From CAVYXZ01 sp965223835 (GTDB taxonomy: Bacteria > Chloroflexota > Anaerolineae > Aggregatilineales > Phototrophicaceae), in NCBI GenBank assembly GCA_965223835.1, contig CBDCXQ010000001.1, positions 4,402,001 through 4,466,000 of the forward strand: a stretch of 64,000 bases of DNA, in the 5' to 3' direction. Below, in pieces: positions 24,400-32,371 of this stretch. Every line of letters starts with the position of its first letter. Position 1 is the first letter of the stretch. Position numbers and translations under genes: made by a program. The notes under the pieces were generated by a model. That model was not told where the DNA came from. It saw only the letters and a program-made list of their open reading frames with translations, and made no database searches.

Positions 24400-25284
24400 A
24401 TGAGTAAAACAAAACAGCAAACACTGCTGCTCTTGATCGTTGCCGGGGGTCTTCTCATGTTTCTGGCAATGGGTTTGCCCGACCTGCAATTGTTGCCGGG
24501 CCAACCATTCTCGCTGGAAGAACCCCAGGCAAGTCCAACCCCCAACCTCGGCCCGATCACCGATGATGCTTCGCTCGCCTGGCTGATTCGGGGGGGCATG
24601 GCGCTGCTGCTGGTGCTCCTGCCATTCTATATTGTCTATTCACTCTCATCACGGGGCGGTCGCCGCCGTTTGATTGCGCAGATCATTACGTTAATCGCGC
24701 TATTTTATCTGGCGGAACGGTTACGTGAAATGGCCCAAAACGGGGAATTCGGCGATCAGGAAACGCTCCTGGGGAGAACCAGCCCCTTAGATCAAGTTGG
24801 TGAAACGGCCCCGCTAGCCGTATTCTCGCCCGACCCCCCGCAGTGGTTAACCATGGGCGTCATCTTCGTTACCGCCGTGCTGCTGGTGGCGATGGCGGCG
24901 ATCATCGTCTGGGTGGTGCAAAAGCAATTCAACAAACCGGCATCACCGTTCGATCAATTGGCAGAAGAAGCGGAAGCCGCGCTGGAAGCCCTGCACACTG
25001 GCGGCGATTTTCAGAAGACGATCATCCACTGTTATCATGAAATGAGCCGGGTAATTCAGGAGGAGCGGGGCATCACCCGGGCCGCGGCCATGACACCACG
25101 TGAATTTGAAGATCGGTTGATTGACCGGGGGCTACCCGGCGACTCGATTAGAACGCTGACCCGCCTGTTCGAACAGGTCCGCTATGGCAGCATTACCGCG
25201 AACCCTGGCGAAGAAGATCAGGCGGTCGCGTGCCTGACCGATATTGTCGATTATTGTCGGGTGTTGGAGCAGCAACGTGCATAA
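24400..25284 (+). CDS. Membrane protein with C-terminal DUF4129 domain
   Basis: 294 residues. Three hydrophobic helices (about 8-25, 65-85, 150-172) with an extracytoplasmic loop between, then a cytoplasmic C-terminal DUF4129 region from about 190: HTGGDFQKTIIHCYHEMSRV, TPREFEDRLIDRGLPGD, RLFEQVRYGSITANPGEEDQ. DUF4129 genes accompany MoxR ATPases and DUF58 proteins, exactly as here; the complex is often linked to maturation of surface or transglutaminase-like proteins. It overlaps the next gene by 8 bp. Confidence 0.85.
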   Translation: MSKTKQQTLLLLIVAGGLLMFLAMGLPDLQLLPGQPFSLEEPQASPTPNLGPITDDASLAWLIRGGMALLLVLLPFYIVYSLSSRGGRRRLIAQIITLIALFYLAERLREMAQNGEFGDQETLLGRTSPLDQVGETAPLAVFSPDPPQWLTMGVIFVTAVLLVAMAAIIVWVVQKQFNKPASPFDQLAEEAEAALEALHTGGDFQKTIIHCYHEMSRVIQEERGITRAAAMTPREFEDRLIDRGLPGDSIRTLTRLFEQVRYGSITANPGEEDQAVACLTDIVDYCRVLEQQRA

Positions 25285-25924
25285 CGTTCGGCTGGGCATG
25301 TGGTTTGGCGTCACGCTGCTGGTGTTTGGCGTGCTGGCGCTCCTCTTCTGGGATTTTATCCGGGAAACCATCGTCGTCCCGATCTATTACTTCTTCTGGA
25401 TCATTGACATCACCATCAAAGTTGTGCCAGAGAGTATTTATCTGGCCGTGTTGATTCTGGTGGGCTTCGCGCTCAGCCTCAATGCCCTGCGTGACCTGCA
25501 ACTGCGCAGACCATACCGCCAGCAAACCGGTACACCCCAGGCGACCAGTACGCGCTACACAATCTGGGCCAGATTGTATAAAAACCTGTATGCACGGTCT
25601 ATTTTAAGCAATCACTTTTCATCGGAAACCCGCAAGCTGTTGCTGAACCTGCTGGCCTATCAAGAGGGTGTCACGACGGATGAAATCGAAGTACGCGTCA
25701 AAAATGATACACTGGCCCTACCTTCAGCCGTGAAAACATTGCTAGAGCACAAAGCAATTCGCCTGAATCAACCCGAATATAATGCCAATCATAACTGGTT
25801 ACAGCGCTGGCTGAACCCACCCCAACCCGCACTTGACAGTGCCGAAACGGACCCACAGGTCGCTGAAATTGTTGCTTTCATTGAACATCGTTTGGAGATC
25901 ACGCATGACGAACCCCGGCTCTGA
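25277..25924 (+). CDS. Membrane protein of the MoxR cluster, unknown family
   Basis: 215 residues from a GTG at 25277 (GGAG seven bases upstream; overlap GTGCATAA with the previous stop). Two membrane helices at the N-terminus (MWFGVTLLVFGVLALLFWDF; IYLAVLILVGFALSLNAL), then a soluble part with a winged-helix-like segment (SSETRKLLLNLLAYQEGVTT then DEIEVRVKNDTLALPSAVKT). I do not recognise a named family. Placement between DUF4129 and MoxR genes, with overlaps on both sides, implies it works in the same complex. Confidence 0.75.
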   Translation: MHNVRLGMWFGVTLLVFGVLALLFWDFIRETIVVPIYYFFWIIDITIKVVPESIYLAVLILVGFALSLNALRDLQLRRPYRQQTGTPQATSTRYTIWARLYKNLYARSILSNHFSSETRKLLLNLLAYQEGVTTDEIEVRVKNDTLALPSAVKTLLEHKAIRLNQPEYNANHNWLQRWLNPPQPALDSAETDPQVAEIVAFIEHRLEITHDEPRL

Positions 25925-26864
25925 AGTCGCCGCCTTTAGTGAAAAAATCGTTCAGGAAGTCAGTCGGGCAATTGTGGGCAAGGTCGATGTCTTAAATGCT
26001 ATCATGGCGTCACTGCTGTCGGGCGGGCATGTCCTGCTCGAAGATTATCCCGGTCTCGCCAAGACCTTAATCGCCAGCAGTTTTGCCGACGTTTTGGGCA
26101 TGTCATTCCGGCGCATCCAATTCACCCCGGACCTGCTGCCCGGTGACATCACCGGCGGCTATGTTTTCGACAAGAGCGAGGAAAAATTTGTCCTGCGCCG
26201 GGGTCCCATCTTCGCTCACATTGTCCTGGCAGACGAAATTAATCGTGCCTCGCCCCGCACCCAGTCCGCCTTGCTAGAAGCGATGCAGGAACGGCAGGTC
26301 ACGGTGGAGGGCGAAACCATGCGCCTGCCCGAGCCGTTTATCGTCATCGCGACCCAGAATCCCATCGAGTATGAGGGGACGTTTCCACTGCCCGAAGCCC
26401 AATTGGACCGTTTCATGCTGAAACTGGGTGTAGGCTATCCTTCCCCGGAAGAAGAACGCCAGATTATTCGGCGACGCCGGGTCCGCAAAACCGATGACAT
26501 CACGCTTAAAATCATTGCCAGTGGCGATGATTTACTTGCCATGCAACGATTGGTCGAGGATGTGTTTGTTGATGATGACCTCGAACAATATCTGGTGGAC
26601 CTGACCACGCGCACCCGCACCCATCATCAAGTGGCCGTGGGAGCCAGCCCGCGTGGTACGCTGGCGCTCTTGAAGCTCAGCCGCGCCTGGGCCGCCTTGA
26701 ACGGGCGTTCATTCGTCATCCCGGATGATGTCAAACAATTCGTACGCCCAGCGCTGAGTCATCGCCTGCTGCTCCAACCCGATTTATGGTCGGTTCCCCT
26801 GGCTGCAGAGCGAATCCTGACCGAGGTTGAGCAAGCCGTACCAGTCCCGGTCATCAAAGGCTAG
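25905..26864 (+). CDS. MoxR-family AAA ATPase
   Basis: 319 residues from the ATG at 25905 (GGAG seven bases upstream, overlapping the preceding gene by 20 bp). Walker A reads HVLLEDYPGLAKTLIA, with Ala in place of the second Gly of the usual GLGKT; Walker B is HIVLADEINRASPRTQSALL. Sensor I is FIVIATQNPIEYEGTFPLPE, then the lid (SPRGTLALLKLSRAWAALNG). MoxR ATPases act as chaperones that remodel or insert metal into partner proteins, usually those bound by the adjacent DUF58 protein. Confidence 0.93.
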   Translation: MTNPGSEVAAFSEKIVQEVSRAIVGKVDVLNAIMASLLSGGHVLLEDYPGLAKTLIASSFADVLGMSFRRIQFTPDLLPGDITGGYVFDKSEEKFVLRRGPIFAHIVLADEINRASPRTQSALLEAMQERQVTVEGETMRLPEPFIVIATQNPIEYEGTFPLPEAQLDRFMLKLGVGYPSPEEERQIIRRRRVRKTDDITLKIIASGDDLLAMQRLVEDVFVDDDLEQYLVDLTTRTRTHHQVAVGASPRGTLALLKLSRAWAALNGRSFVIPDDVKQFVRPALSHRLLLQPDLWSVPLAAERILTEVEQAVPVPVIKG

Positions 26865-26867
26865 CCG

Positions 26868-28148
26868 GTGCGCCCCGCCATTGCCCTCGTTCTCACGCTG
26901 ATCTTCGGCCTGTTCCTGGTCGGGTTGGCGGCCTTGAATCGCGGTATCATTGCGCTGGCACTACCGCTGCTGGTCTATTTTTTTGCGGCCATCTGGCAGC
27001 GCCCCGAAGCCCTCGACATCACGCTGCGCCGGGAGGTGACGCCGGATTATGCACCCCAGGGCACACCTGTCACCGTCCACCTGACTCTGACCAACGTTGG
27101 CCCGCTTCAGGACGAAGTGACCATTGCCGACGTGTTGCCAGAAGGCGTTGAATTGATAGAAGGCGAGACAACCGCGCTGGCGTACCTGGAAACCGATGCC
27201 CAGGTCGAACTGGAATATACCATGATCGCCCCGCGTGGGGCTTACGAATCCTATGAGGTACAGGTCGAGGCCCGTGATTTCACCAGTCTGTTTGACGTGC
27301 GCCGTCTCTATCGCGCGCCCGCTGACCTGGTGATCCATCCCGATTACCCTAAACTCGACCGCATCAAAATTCGCCCGCCACAGACGCGGGGATTTGCTGG
27401 CCCCATCGGTGCCCGGCAAGGCGGCACGGGCGTGGATTTCTGGAGTGTGCGTGAGTATCAAAGCGGTGATTCACAACGGCAAATCAACTGGCGGCTAACG
27501 TCGCGGTCGCCCCATGAACTCTACACCAATATCTATGAACAACAGCGCGTGGCCGATGTTGGCCTTATTCTAGATGCACGGCAGAAGGTCGATGTCGTGA
27601 CTGATGATGGCGCGTTATTTGAACATGCGGTGCAGGCCACTGCCGCCCTGATCGACAATTTCCTGGACGATGGCAACCGGGTCAGCCTGCTCATCTATGG
27701 TGCTGGTCGGCAGCGCGTGTTCCCCGGCTATGGCAAAGTGCATCGCAACCGAATGCTCAAAGCGCTGGCCCAGGCCCAGACCGGGTTTAATTATGCGCTG
27801 GAAAATCTGCATTATTTGCCCACGCGTCTGTTTCCGGCTGGCTCACAGATCGTGATGGTGAGTTCGCTGGTTCCCGAAGATATTCCGACGATTGTGACGT
27901 TGCGCGCCCGGGGTTACGCCGTCATGCTCATCAGCCCCAATCCCGTTGCGTTCGAAGCCGCCCAGATGTCCGATCAACAATCGCCGGCGTTTCGGTTGGC
28001 CTATGCCGAGCGTGAATTTATGTTGCGCAAACTGCGACGCAGTGGTGTCCAGGTGGTGGATTGGGTTGTTACCGAACCGCTGGAAAACGTCGCGCGGCGG
28101 CGGTTAGTGCGGCAACCGGCGCCAATTAACCGGATGCACCTGCGATGA
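26868..28148 (+). CDS. DUF58-domain protein
   Basis: 426 residues from a GTG start with AAAGG seven bases upstream. Two N-terminal membrane helices (about 5-45) are followed by a beta-rich region that resembles a conserved-repeat (DUF11-like) domain (PVTVHLTLTNVGPLQDEVTI), then the DUF58 signature FWSVREYQSGDSQRQINWRL and a vWA-like fold (VADVGLILDARQ; QIVMVSSLVPEDIPTIVTLR). It is the usual partner of MoxR. It overlaps the following membrane gene by 4 bp (ATGA). Confidence 0.9.
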   Translation: MRPAIALVLTLIFGLFLVGLAALNRGIIALALPLLVYFFAAIWQRPEALDITLRREVTPDYAPQGTPVTVHLTLTNVGPLQDEVTIADVLPEGVELIEGETTALAYLETDAQVELEYTMIAPRGAYESYEVQVEARDFTSLFDVRRLYRAPADLVIHPDYPKLDRIKIRPPQTRGFAGPIGARQGGTGVDFWSVREYQSGDSQRQINWRLTSRSPHELYTNIYEQQRVADVGLILDARQKVDVVTDDGALFEHAVQATAALIDNFLDDGNRVSLLIYGAGRQRVFPGYGKVHRNRMLKALAQAQTGFNYALENLHYLPTRLFPAGSQIVMVSSLVPEDIPTIVTLRARGYAVMLISPNPVAFEAAQMSDQQSPAFRLAYAEREFMLRKLRRSGVQVVDWVVTEPLENVARRRLVRQPAPINRMHLR

Positions 28149-28639
28149 CCGAACGCTTGCTCTTTGGCTTGATTATGGCCCTCACGCTGGTTCATACCGG
28201 CCTGTCAATCATCGTCCAGGATGTGACGGTTACAGCGCTGGTGGTGGTCGTTGGTTTTTCCTGGCTCACGCTGGAAGCCCGCCAGAACCCGATCTTTATC
28301 GGCCTGTTCTTTGCCTTTTTTGTCGCGCTGGCTGCGATTGGCGTTTTGCGCAATTTACCGGTTCCGGTCATGTTGCTACTGCTGCTGGGTACGCTGGCGG
28401 CCTGGGATTTAGCCCGGTTCCGGTCCCGGCTGACACTGGCAAATGCAGAACTGACGCCAGAATTGGAACAGGATCATCTGCGCAAACTGGGTATAACCCT
28501 CGCTATTGGGGGCAGTGTGGCGCTGCTACCCTTGCTTGCCATTATCCCGATCAATTTCCTCTTGCTGGCGATCATGACCCTGCTGGTGTTCTTTGTTTTA
28601 CGCCGCGCCATCCGCCAATTACGCCGGACCGAATCATAA
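28145..28639 (+). CDS. Small integral membrane protein of the MoxR cluster
   Basis: 164 residues with about five hydrophobic helices (for example LLFGLIMALTLVHTGLSIIV, PIFIGLFFAFFVALAAIGVL and INFLLLAIMTLLVFFVLRRA) and a basic C-terminus (RRAIRQLRRTES). No family recognised. Coupled by ATGA to the DUF58 gene. The last 110 bp of the gene are repeated 1290 bp downstream, see the repeat at 29810-29922. Confidence 0.75.
   Translation: MTERLLFGLIMALTLVHTGLSIIVQDVTVTALVVVVGFSWLTLEARQNPIFIGLFFAFFVALAAIGVLRNLPVPVMLLLLLGTLAAWDLARFRSRLTLANAELTPELEQDHLRKLGITLAIGGSVALLPLLAIIPINFLLLAIMTLLVFFVLRRAIRQLRRTES
28520..28632 (+). repeat. Direct repeat, first copy (3' end of membrane gene)
   Basis: This stretch aligns without gaps to 29810-29922 (exact offset 1290 bp) with about nine differences. 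It encodes the last helix and tail of the membrane protein. The two copies flank the PD40 gene. Confidence 0.9.
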
Positions 28640-28653
28640 TAGGCAACAAAGCT

Positions 28654-29922
28654 ATGCTGTTAGTCGCTTCAGTGATGAAAATAATTGTCATTGTCATGAT
28701 TGCTTGCTCCGTTTCGATCTTGCTGAGTCAAGCGCAGACGAAATGTCACGTCGAGACAGATTTAAGTGTGCTACTGTCGCAAAGCGATGAGCATCTTGTG
28801 TTTTTTTTGGGCGATAACATCCAAACACTAGATAGAGTGCTTCAATCCAATGTAGATGGTCTACAGAGATCAAGTATTTCCGTAGCTGGGAGTAGGATTG
28901 CCTGGACAGCGAACGAGATTTACACAACCACCGCTCTCTACATTTATGATGTGCGGACCGAAACATTGACCAGCCTGGATATATATGATCCAGAATGGAT
29001 TGAACCCGATTTTATCCAATGGGTTAACGCTGACGAAATAATGATTATTTATAAGACAAGCAAAATCAGAATACCTGAGTGGTATCCCGGATCGATCATC
29101 AATATTGATACCGGTGAAACAGACTATCTTTATCCAACGTATGTTGATCACTTATTTGAAGAGCCTGGTATCATGTCAACACCTCTGGTTAATATTACAG
29201 ACTATGCTTCCTACACTCTACCACGATTCAGTTCAAACGGTCGGTATTTAATGCTCCAAAAGGCAAATAATCCCCGTGACATTTTTGTCATTGATATTGG
29301 GAAGCGAGAAATTGTACAGGAGTTAGACTACGGTATCTGGTCGTATGATGGTGAATTTATGGCAGGATTTGATGATGAATCCAACGATAGTATCATGACG
29401 ATCTTTAAGGTTGCTGATAACAGCATTCATGATCAACTCATGATTGACGGTATTGCAAATCGTATCTGGATTTTTGACGAAACATCCTGGTCACCAGGTG
29501 GTCATCATATTGCATTTCGTGAACGAGGACAGCAAACAGATCATCTTAGTTTCATTGATATTGAACAAAAGCGAGTACTCACAAGTTGTTTTGTCAATTG
29601 GGAATCAGGTCCGTTTATACCCTTCCAATTCTCTTGGTCATCAGATGGACGCTACCTAGCCTTTTACGGTGTGCTGGAAACCGTTGAAGACCCAGAGAAC
29701 GGTACAATCTATATCTATGATACCGAAACAAACATTGCTTATGAAGTCTTTACGGGTGATGCCGAGATTGTCGGTTGGTTAAATCTCCCATATATTCAGT
29801 CTCGAACAGGCGCTGCTACCACTGCTTGTCATTATCCTGATCAATTTCCTCTTGCTGGCGATTATGACCCTGCTGGTGTTCTTAGTTTTACGCCGCGCCA
29901 TCCGCCAATTACGCCGAACTGA
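28654..29922 (+). CDS. Exported PD40/TolB-like propeller protein, probably an insertion
   Basis: 422 residues; an N-terminal signal-type helix (MKIIVIVMIACSVSILLSQA, second ATG at 28675 may be the true start). Beta-propeller blades resemble PD40 repeats: LPRFSSNGRYLMLQK, EIVQELDYGIWSYDGEFMAG, TSWSPGGHHIAFRERG, FQFSWSSDGRYLAFYGV. Base composition is distinctly AT-richer than the flanks. The last 37 codons (about AATTACHYPDQF to the stop) are read out of frame through a duplicated piece of the upstream membrane gene, so the natural C-terminus was probably lost. Ligand unknown. Confidence 0.75.
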   Translation: MLLVASVMKIIVIVMIACSVSILLSQAQTKCHVETDLSVLLSQSDEHLVFFLGDNIQTLDRVLQSNVDGLQRSSISVAGSRIAWTANEIYTTTALYIYDVRTETLTSLDIYDPEWIEPDFIQWVNADEIMIIYKTSKIRIPEWYPGSIINIDTGETDYLYPTYVDHLFEEPGIMSTPLVNITDYASYTLPRFSSNGRYLMLQKANNPRDIFVIDIGKREIVQELDYGIWSYDGEFMAGFDDESNDSIMTIFKVADNSIHDQLMIDGIANRIWIFDETSWSPGGHHIAFRERGQQTDHLSFIDIEQKRVLTSCFVNWESGPFIPFQFSWSSDGRYLAFYGVLETVEDPENGTIYIYDTETNIAYEVFTGDAEIVGWLNLPYIQSRTGAATTACHYPDQFPLAGDYDPAGVLSFTPRHPPITPN

Positions 29923-29932
29923 TTCTCAGTAA
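29810..29932 (+). pseudogene. Duplicated C-terminal remnant of the 28145 membrane gene
   Basis: In the original frame this copy encodes ALLPLLVIILINFLLLAIMT, LLVFLVLRRAIRQLRRTDSQ and a TAA at 29930-29932, against LPLLAIIPINFLLLAIMTLL and FVLRRAIRQLRRTES in the intact gene. The frame is open to its natural stop, although the PD40 gene now reads the first 113 bases in another frame. It marks the far side of the inserted segment. Confidence 0.85.
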
Positions 29933-30014
29933 TTCATGAATGGCGACCATCGGTAATGGGAACACACTAACAATGGAAGCCGCCGTAGCCTTGCGGAGAA
30001 TTCTACCGCGATTG

Positions 30015-30845
30015 TTACAGTGCGCTGATCAGCATCCACGCGCCCCAAATGATAAGGCCAATACCACCGAGCGATCCGAGCCTGTGTCCGGCAGGGATGG
30101 TTTTTTCCAATAGGACGAAGACCGCCAATCCCACTATCCAGTACAGGTTCATGACACCACCCACGAATAGCAGGGCCATCAGTGACCAGCAACAGGCCAG
30201 GCAAAAGATTCCATGATCGATTCCCATCCGCAACGCGCCGCCTGTTCCATTGCGCCAGTGATGAGTGATGAATTGGATGGGGCTGCGGCAATGACGCAGG
30301 CAGGTGTGTTTCAATGGTGTGAGTTGATAGACTCCGGCGGCGATCAGCACCAGCCCGGCAAACAGCCCACTGGTGGCGACCATCATGGCCGACATAAACC
30401 CCAGACGTTCCAGACCCCATTGGAGACTGATTGCCACCAGGCTGAAGCCGCCCCACGCCACGATATACCCTAATGCAAACAAGCTCGTCGGCACAAAAGT
30501 AGAGCTTTTTTCGCGTTGTTTGCGGTTGATCGCGGCGAACATCAGAATCATGGGCGCGGCACTGGGGATCATCATGGCAATCATCATTATCCACCACATG
30601 AAAAACAAGATCACAGCGTAGGTTGGTGTCCAGACAGCAGGTTGCATCATCATTGCCATGAGGTCGCCGTCGCTGGTGGTTGTTGCGGACGTGCTGCTCA
30701 TGGTCGTCATCTCGAACGCGGTCATGCCCATACCCGCACCCAGAAGAATATAAACCCATGCCAGCACGACCACGATGCTCAGACCACTGATTACAATCAG
30801 GCGGTCACGTCTCAGAACAGTTTCAAGTATCGTTCGTTGGCTCAT
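30015..30845 (-). CDS. DUF2182 metal-binding-type membrane protein
   Basis: 276 residues from the ATG at 30843-30845. About seven membrane helices; Met-rich helices (FFMWWIMMIAMMIPSAAPMI) and the motif GIDHGIFCLACCWSLMALLF define DUF2182, predicted to bind a metal. It follows the DUF1326 gene by about 40 bp on the same strand; the two families are regular partners. A metal-uptake or efflux role is suggested by the Met and Cys ligands but not established. Near the arsRM genes, though transcribed the other way. Confidence 0.88.
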   Translation of the reverse strand: MSQRTILETVLRRDRLIVISGLSIVVVLAWVYILLGAGMGMTAFEMTTMSSTSATTTSDGDLMAMMMQPAVWTPTYAVILFFMWWIMMIAMMIPSAAPMILMFAAINRKQREKSSTFVPTSLFALGYIVAWGGFSLVAISLQWGLERLGFMSAMMVATSGLFAGLVLIAAGVYQLTPLKHTCLRHCRSPIQFITHHWRNGTGGALRMGIDHGIFCLACCWSLMALLFVGGVMNLYWIVGLAVFVLLEKTIPAGHRLGSLGGIGLIIWGAWMLISAL

Positions 30846-30886
30846 TATCAATCACCAGTGTCCGAGTCATCCGCTACCTTAAAAGG

Positions 30887-31510
30887 CTAATCCCCGTTCC
30901 AGGTGAAACGCCCGACGGTTCCTGATTTCGATACAAACTCGTGCGGGAGATCGGGATCAGACCATTGAGTTCCGTCAGCAGGTGCCAGTTCACCGGTCTG
31001 GTTATCGAATTGAAGAGCGACGGTAAATCCCAGGTTCTGGATTGTCATTGACTGACCGGCTTCGTTTTTCAGGATTTTTGATTTGATCTGCCCGAATCGT
31101 CCAACGGTAGCGTCAACAGCGCCATTTTCCTCCTGCATTGCAAAGTCGGCAGCCTGGGCTGGCAACCATGTCGGTGTGAGCGAAGCCAAAATCTCCATCG
31201 GTCCGCCTCGCTTGCCAAGAAAAATCGTCTCTAATGCGGAAAACTGATCGGAACTGGCTGCCTCGTCAATGTATAGTCGACCGGTGCCATTACCGTCGTA
31301 GAGGGTTGGGCCGGGCCATATCACGGCCTGAGCCAATGTAAGTCCTCCCACGTCAACGCCGTCAACATTGCCATGATTGATACGAAATAGATTCACGCTG
31401 GCACAATAGCCCTCATCCATATCCATCAACTCTTTTACTCCTGTCCAGCAGGGGCAATGCATCTTGCAGCTACATGTCTCGCGCATCTCGCCTGATAAAT
31501 TCCACGCCAT
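30887..31510 (-). CDS. DUF1326-domain protein
   Basis: 207 residues, start ATG preceded by AAGGAGACAGTCCC. The N-terminal Cys cluster ETCSCKMHCPCW (about 11-22) and the following GYCASVNLFRINHGNVDGVD, VGGLTLAQAVIWPGP are diagnostic of DUF1326. The CxCx(3)CxC pattern could hold a soft metal. No signal peptide, so cytoplasmic. It leads the pair with the DUF2182 membrane gene, and the spacing suggests one transcript. Exact function unknown in the family. Confidence 0.87.
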   Translation of the reverse strand: MAWNLSGEMRETCSCKMHCPCWTGVKELMDMDEGYCASVNLFRINHGNVDGVDVGGLTLAQAVIWPGPTLYDGNGTGRLYIDEAASSDQFSALETIFLGKRGGPMEILASLTPTWLPAQAADFAMQEENGAVDATVGRFGQIKSKILKNEAGQSMTIQNLGFTVALQFDNQTGELAPADGTQWSDPDLPHEFVSKSGTVGRFTWNGD

Positions 31511-31949
31511 GGGACTGTCTCCTTAAAAGAAATGAATTTATTTGGGGTAAGGTGATGCAGGTTCACTTTTTTCGATTGCCAAGAATGCCCATTCCTTTTA
31601 ACTCATAAATGGGGAAGTTCACCTCGCTTTCTGCCGTAGAAAGTAAAAGCACATTCTCTACGCGCCATTTAGGAGATGATGCTCAATGTATGAGAACAAT
31701 GTAAACAGGCTGGTTTATAAGAGGCGTAAATTATCTTCAATTCAATATTATATACTATTTAAGTATTTATTATCTATAAGGCAACGTTTAAGAAATAATT
31801 CACAAAAATCAGAGCCACAGCGAGCTGATCTCAGGGGAATTGATAAGCAAACAATAAAAACAGATGCGGAAGCCTTATAGAAGTTGTTTTTGCCCGTAAT
31901 TGTAGAGTGTTTTGGAGGGATAACATCGCCTAATTTCCTCCAATATCAC
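31511..31949. other. AT-rich intergenic region
   Basis: About 440 bp between the DUF1326 gene and the arsR promoter. It is clearly AT-richer than its flanks. A 64-codon frame at 31686-31880 (MYENNVNRLVYKRRKLSSIQ...) has basic, low-complexity content, no ribosome site and no recognisable similarity; I do not call it a gene. No structured RNA or palindrome stands out. Confidence 0.4.
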
Positions 31950-31977
31950 TTGACATATTGATGAATGTCAATATAAT
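31950..31977 (+). promoter_or_regulatory. arsR promoter with embedded operator
   Basis: TTGACA (31950-31955), 16-base spacer, TATAAT (31972-31977). A perfect inverted repeat ATATTGA (31955-31961) / TCAATAT (31968-31974) overlaps both boxes, as expected for an ArsR repressor site that blocks polymerase. The predicted transcription start falls at about 31984, next to the ATG at 31985, so the mRNA may be leaderless. Confidence 0.8.
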
Positions 31978-31984
31978 AAAGGTT

Positions 31985-32317
31985 ATGGATACAAATCAAT
32001 TGCTATTCGCCAAAGCCATCGCCGATGAAACCCGGCTGGATATGATGCAGCACCTGTGCTGTGTGTGGCTCAGCGTGAATGATCTTGTGGACAAGCTTGG
32101 TGGTGAGGTCAAGCAACCGACTGTCAGCCACCACCTAAAGAAGCTGGAGGAAGCTAATCTGGTACACGTCCGTCAGGAAGGTCGGCAGCGTTTTTACACG
32201 CTTAATGAAGAACACTTTACCGTGTGTTGTGGTTCACTGGTTCAGACCTTCGCCCCAACGTATGCCGATAAGGTCATTGCGGTGGATTCGATTCCGGTGG
32301 TCGAACCCAACTCATAG
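31985..32317 (+). CDS. arsR: ArsR-family metalloregulator
   Basis: 110 residues from the ATG at 31985 (an upstream ATG at 31958 lies inside the promoter). Winged helix: AKAIADETRLDMMQHLCCVW, LSVNDLVDKLGGEVKQPTVS, HHLKKLEEANLVHVRQEGRQ, RFYTLNEEHF. Cys pairs at C25-C26 and C81-C82 are candidate thiol ligands for As(III)/Sb(III); the first sits near the classic position but as CC instead of CVC. It should repress its own promoter and that of the methyltransferase, both of which carry the same operator. Confidence 0.9.
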   Translation: MDTNQLLFAKAIADETRLDMMQHLCCVWLSVNDLVDKLGGEVKQPTVSHHLKKLEEANLVHVRQEGRQRFYTLNEEHFTVCCGSLVQTFAPTYADKVIAVDSIPVVEPNS

Positions 32318-32338
32318 GCAAAATTTTTTTCGATCAAT

Positions 32339-32361
32339 ATATCGACAAACATCAATATAAT
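32339..32361 (+). promoter_or_regulatory. Second ArsR operator / promoter before arsM
   Basis: ATATCGA (32339-32345) / TCAATAT (32352-32358) with TATAAT at 32356-32361. Over 23 bases it matches the arsR promoter site at 18 positions, all differences being transitions. The -35 region is weak, so this may be a secondary promoter under the same repressor, between arsR and the methyltransferase. Confidence 0.65.
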
Positions 32362-32371
32362 GGAGGGAAAT

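Noticed and set aside
29926..30759. 277-codon minus-strand frame overlapping DUF2182
   Set aside because: Different frame of the same strand, His/Arg-rich and without membrane helices; the DUF2182 frame holds the motifs.
31686..31880. Small AT-rich frame before arsR
   Set aside because: No ribosome site, no similarity, composition explained by AT-rich spacer.
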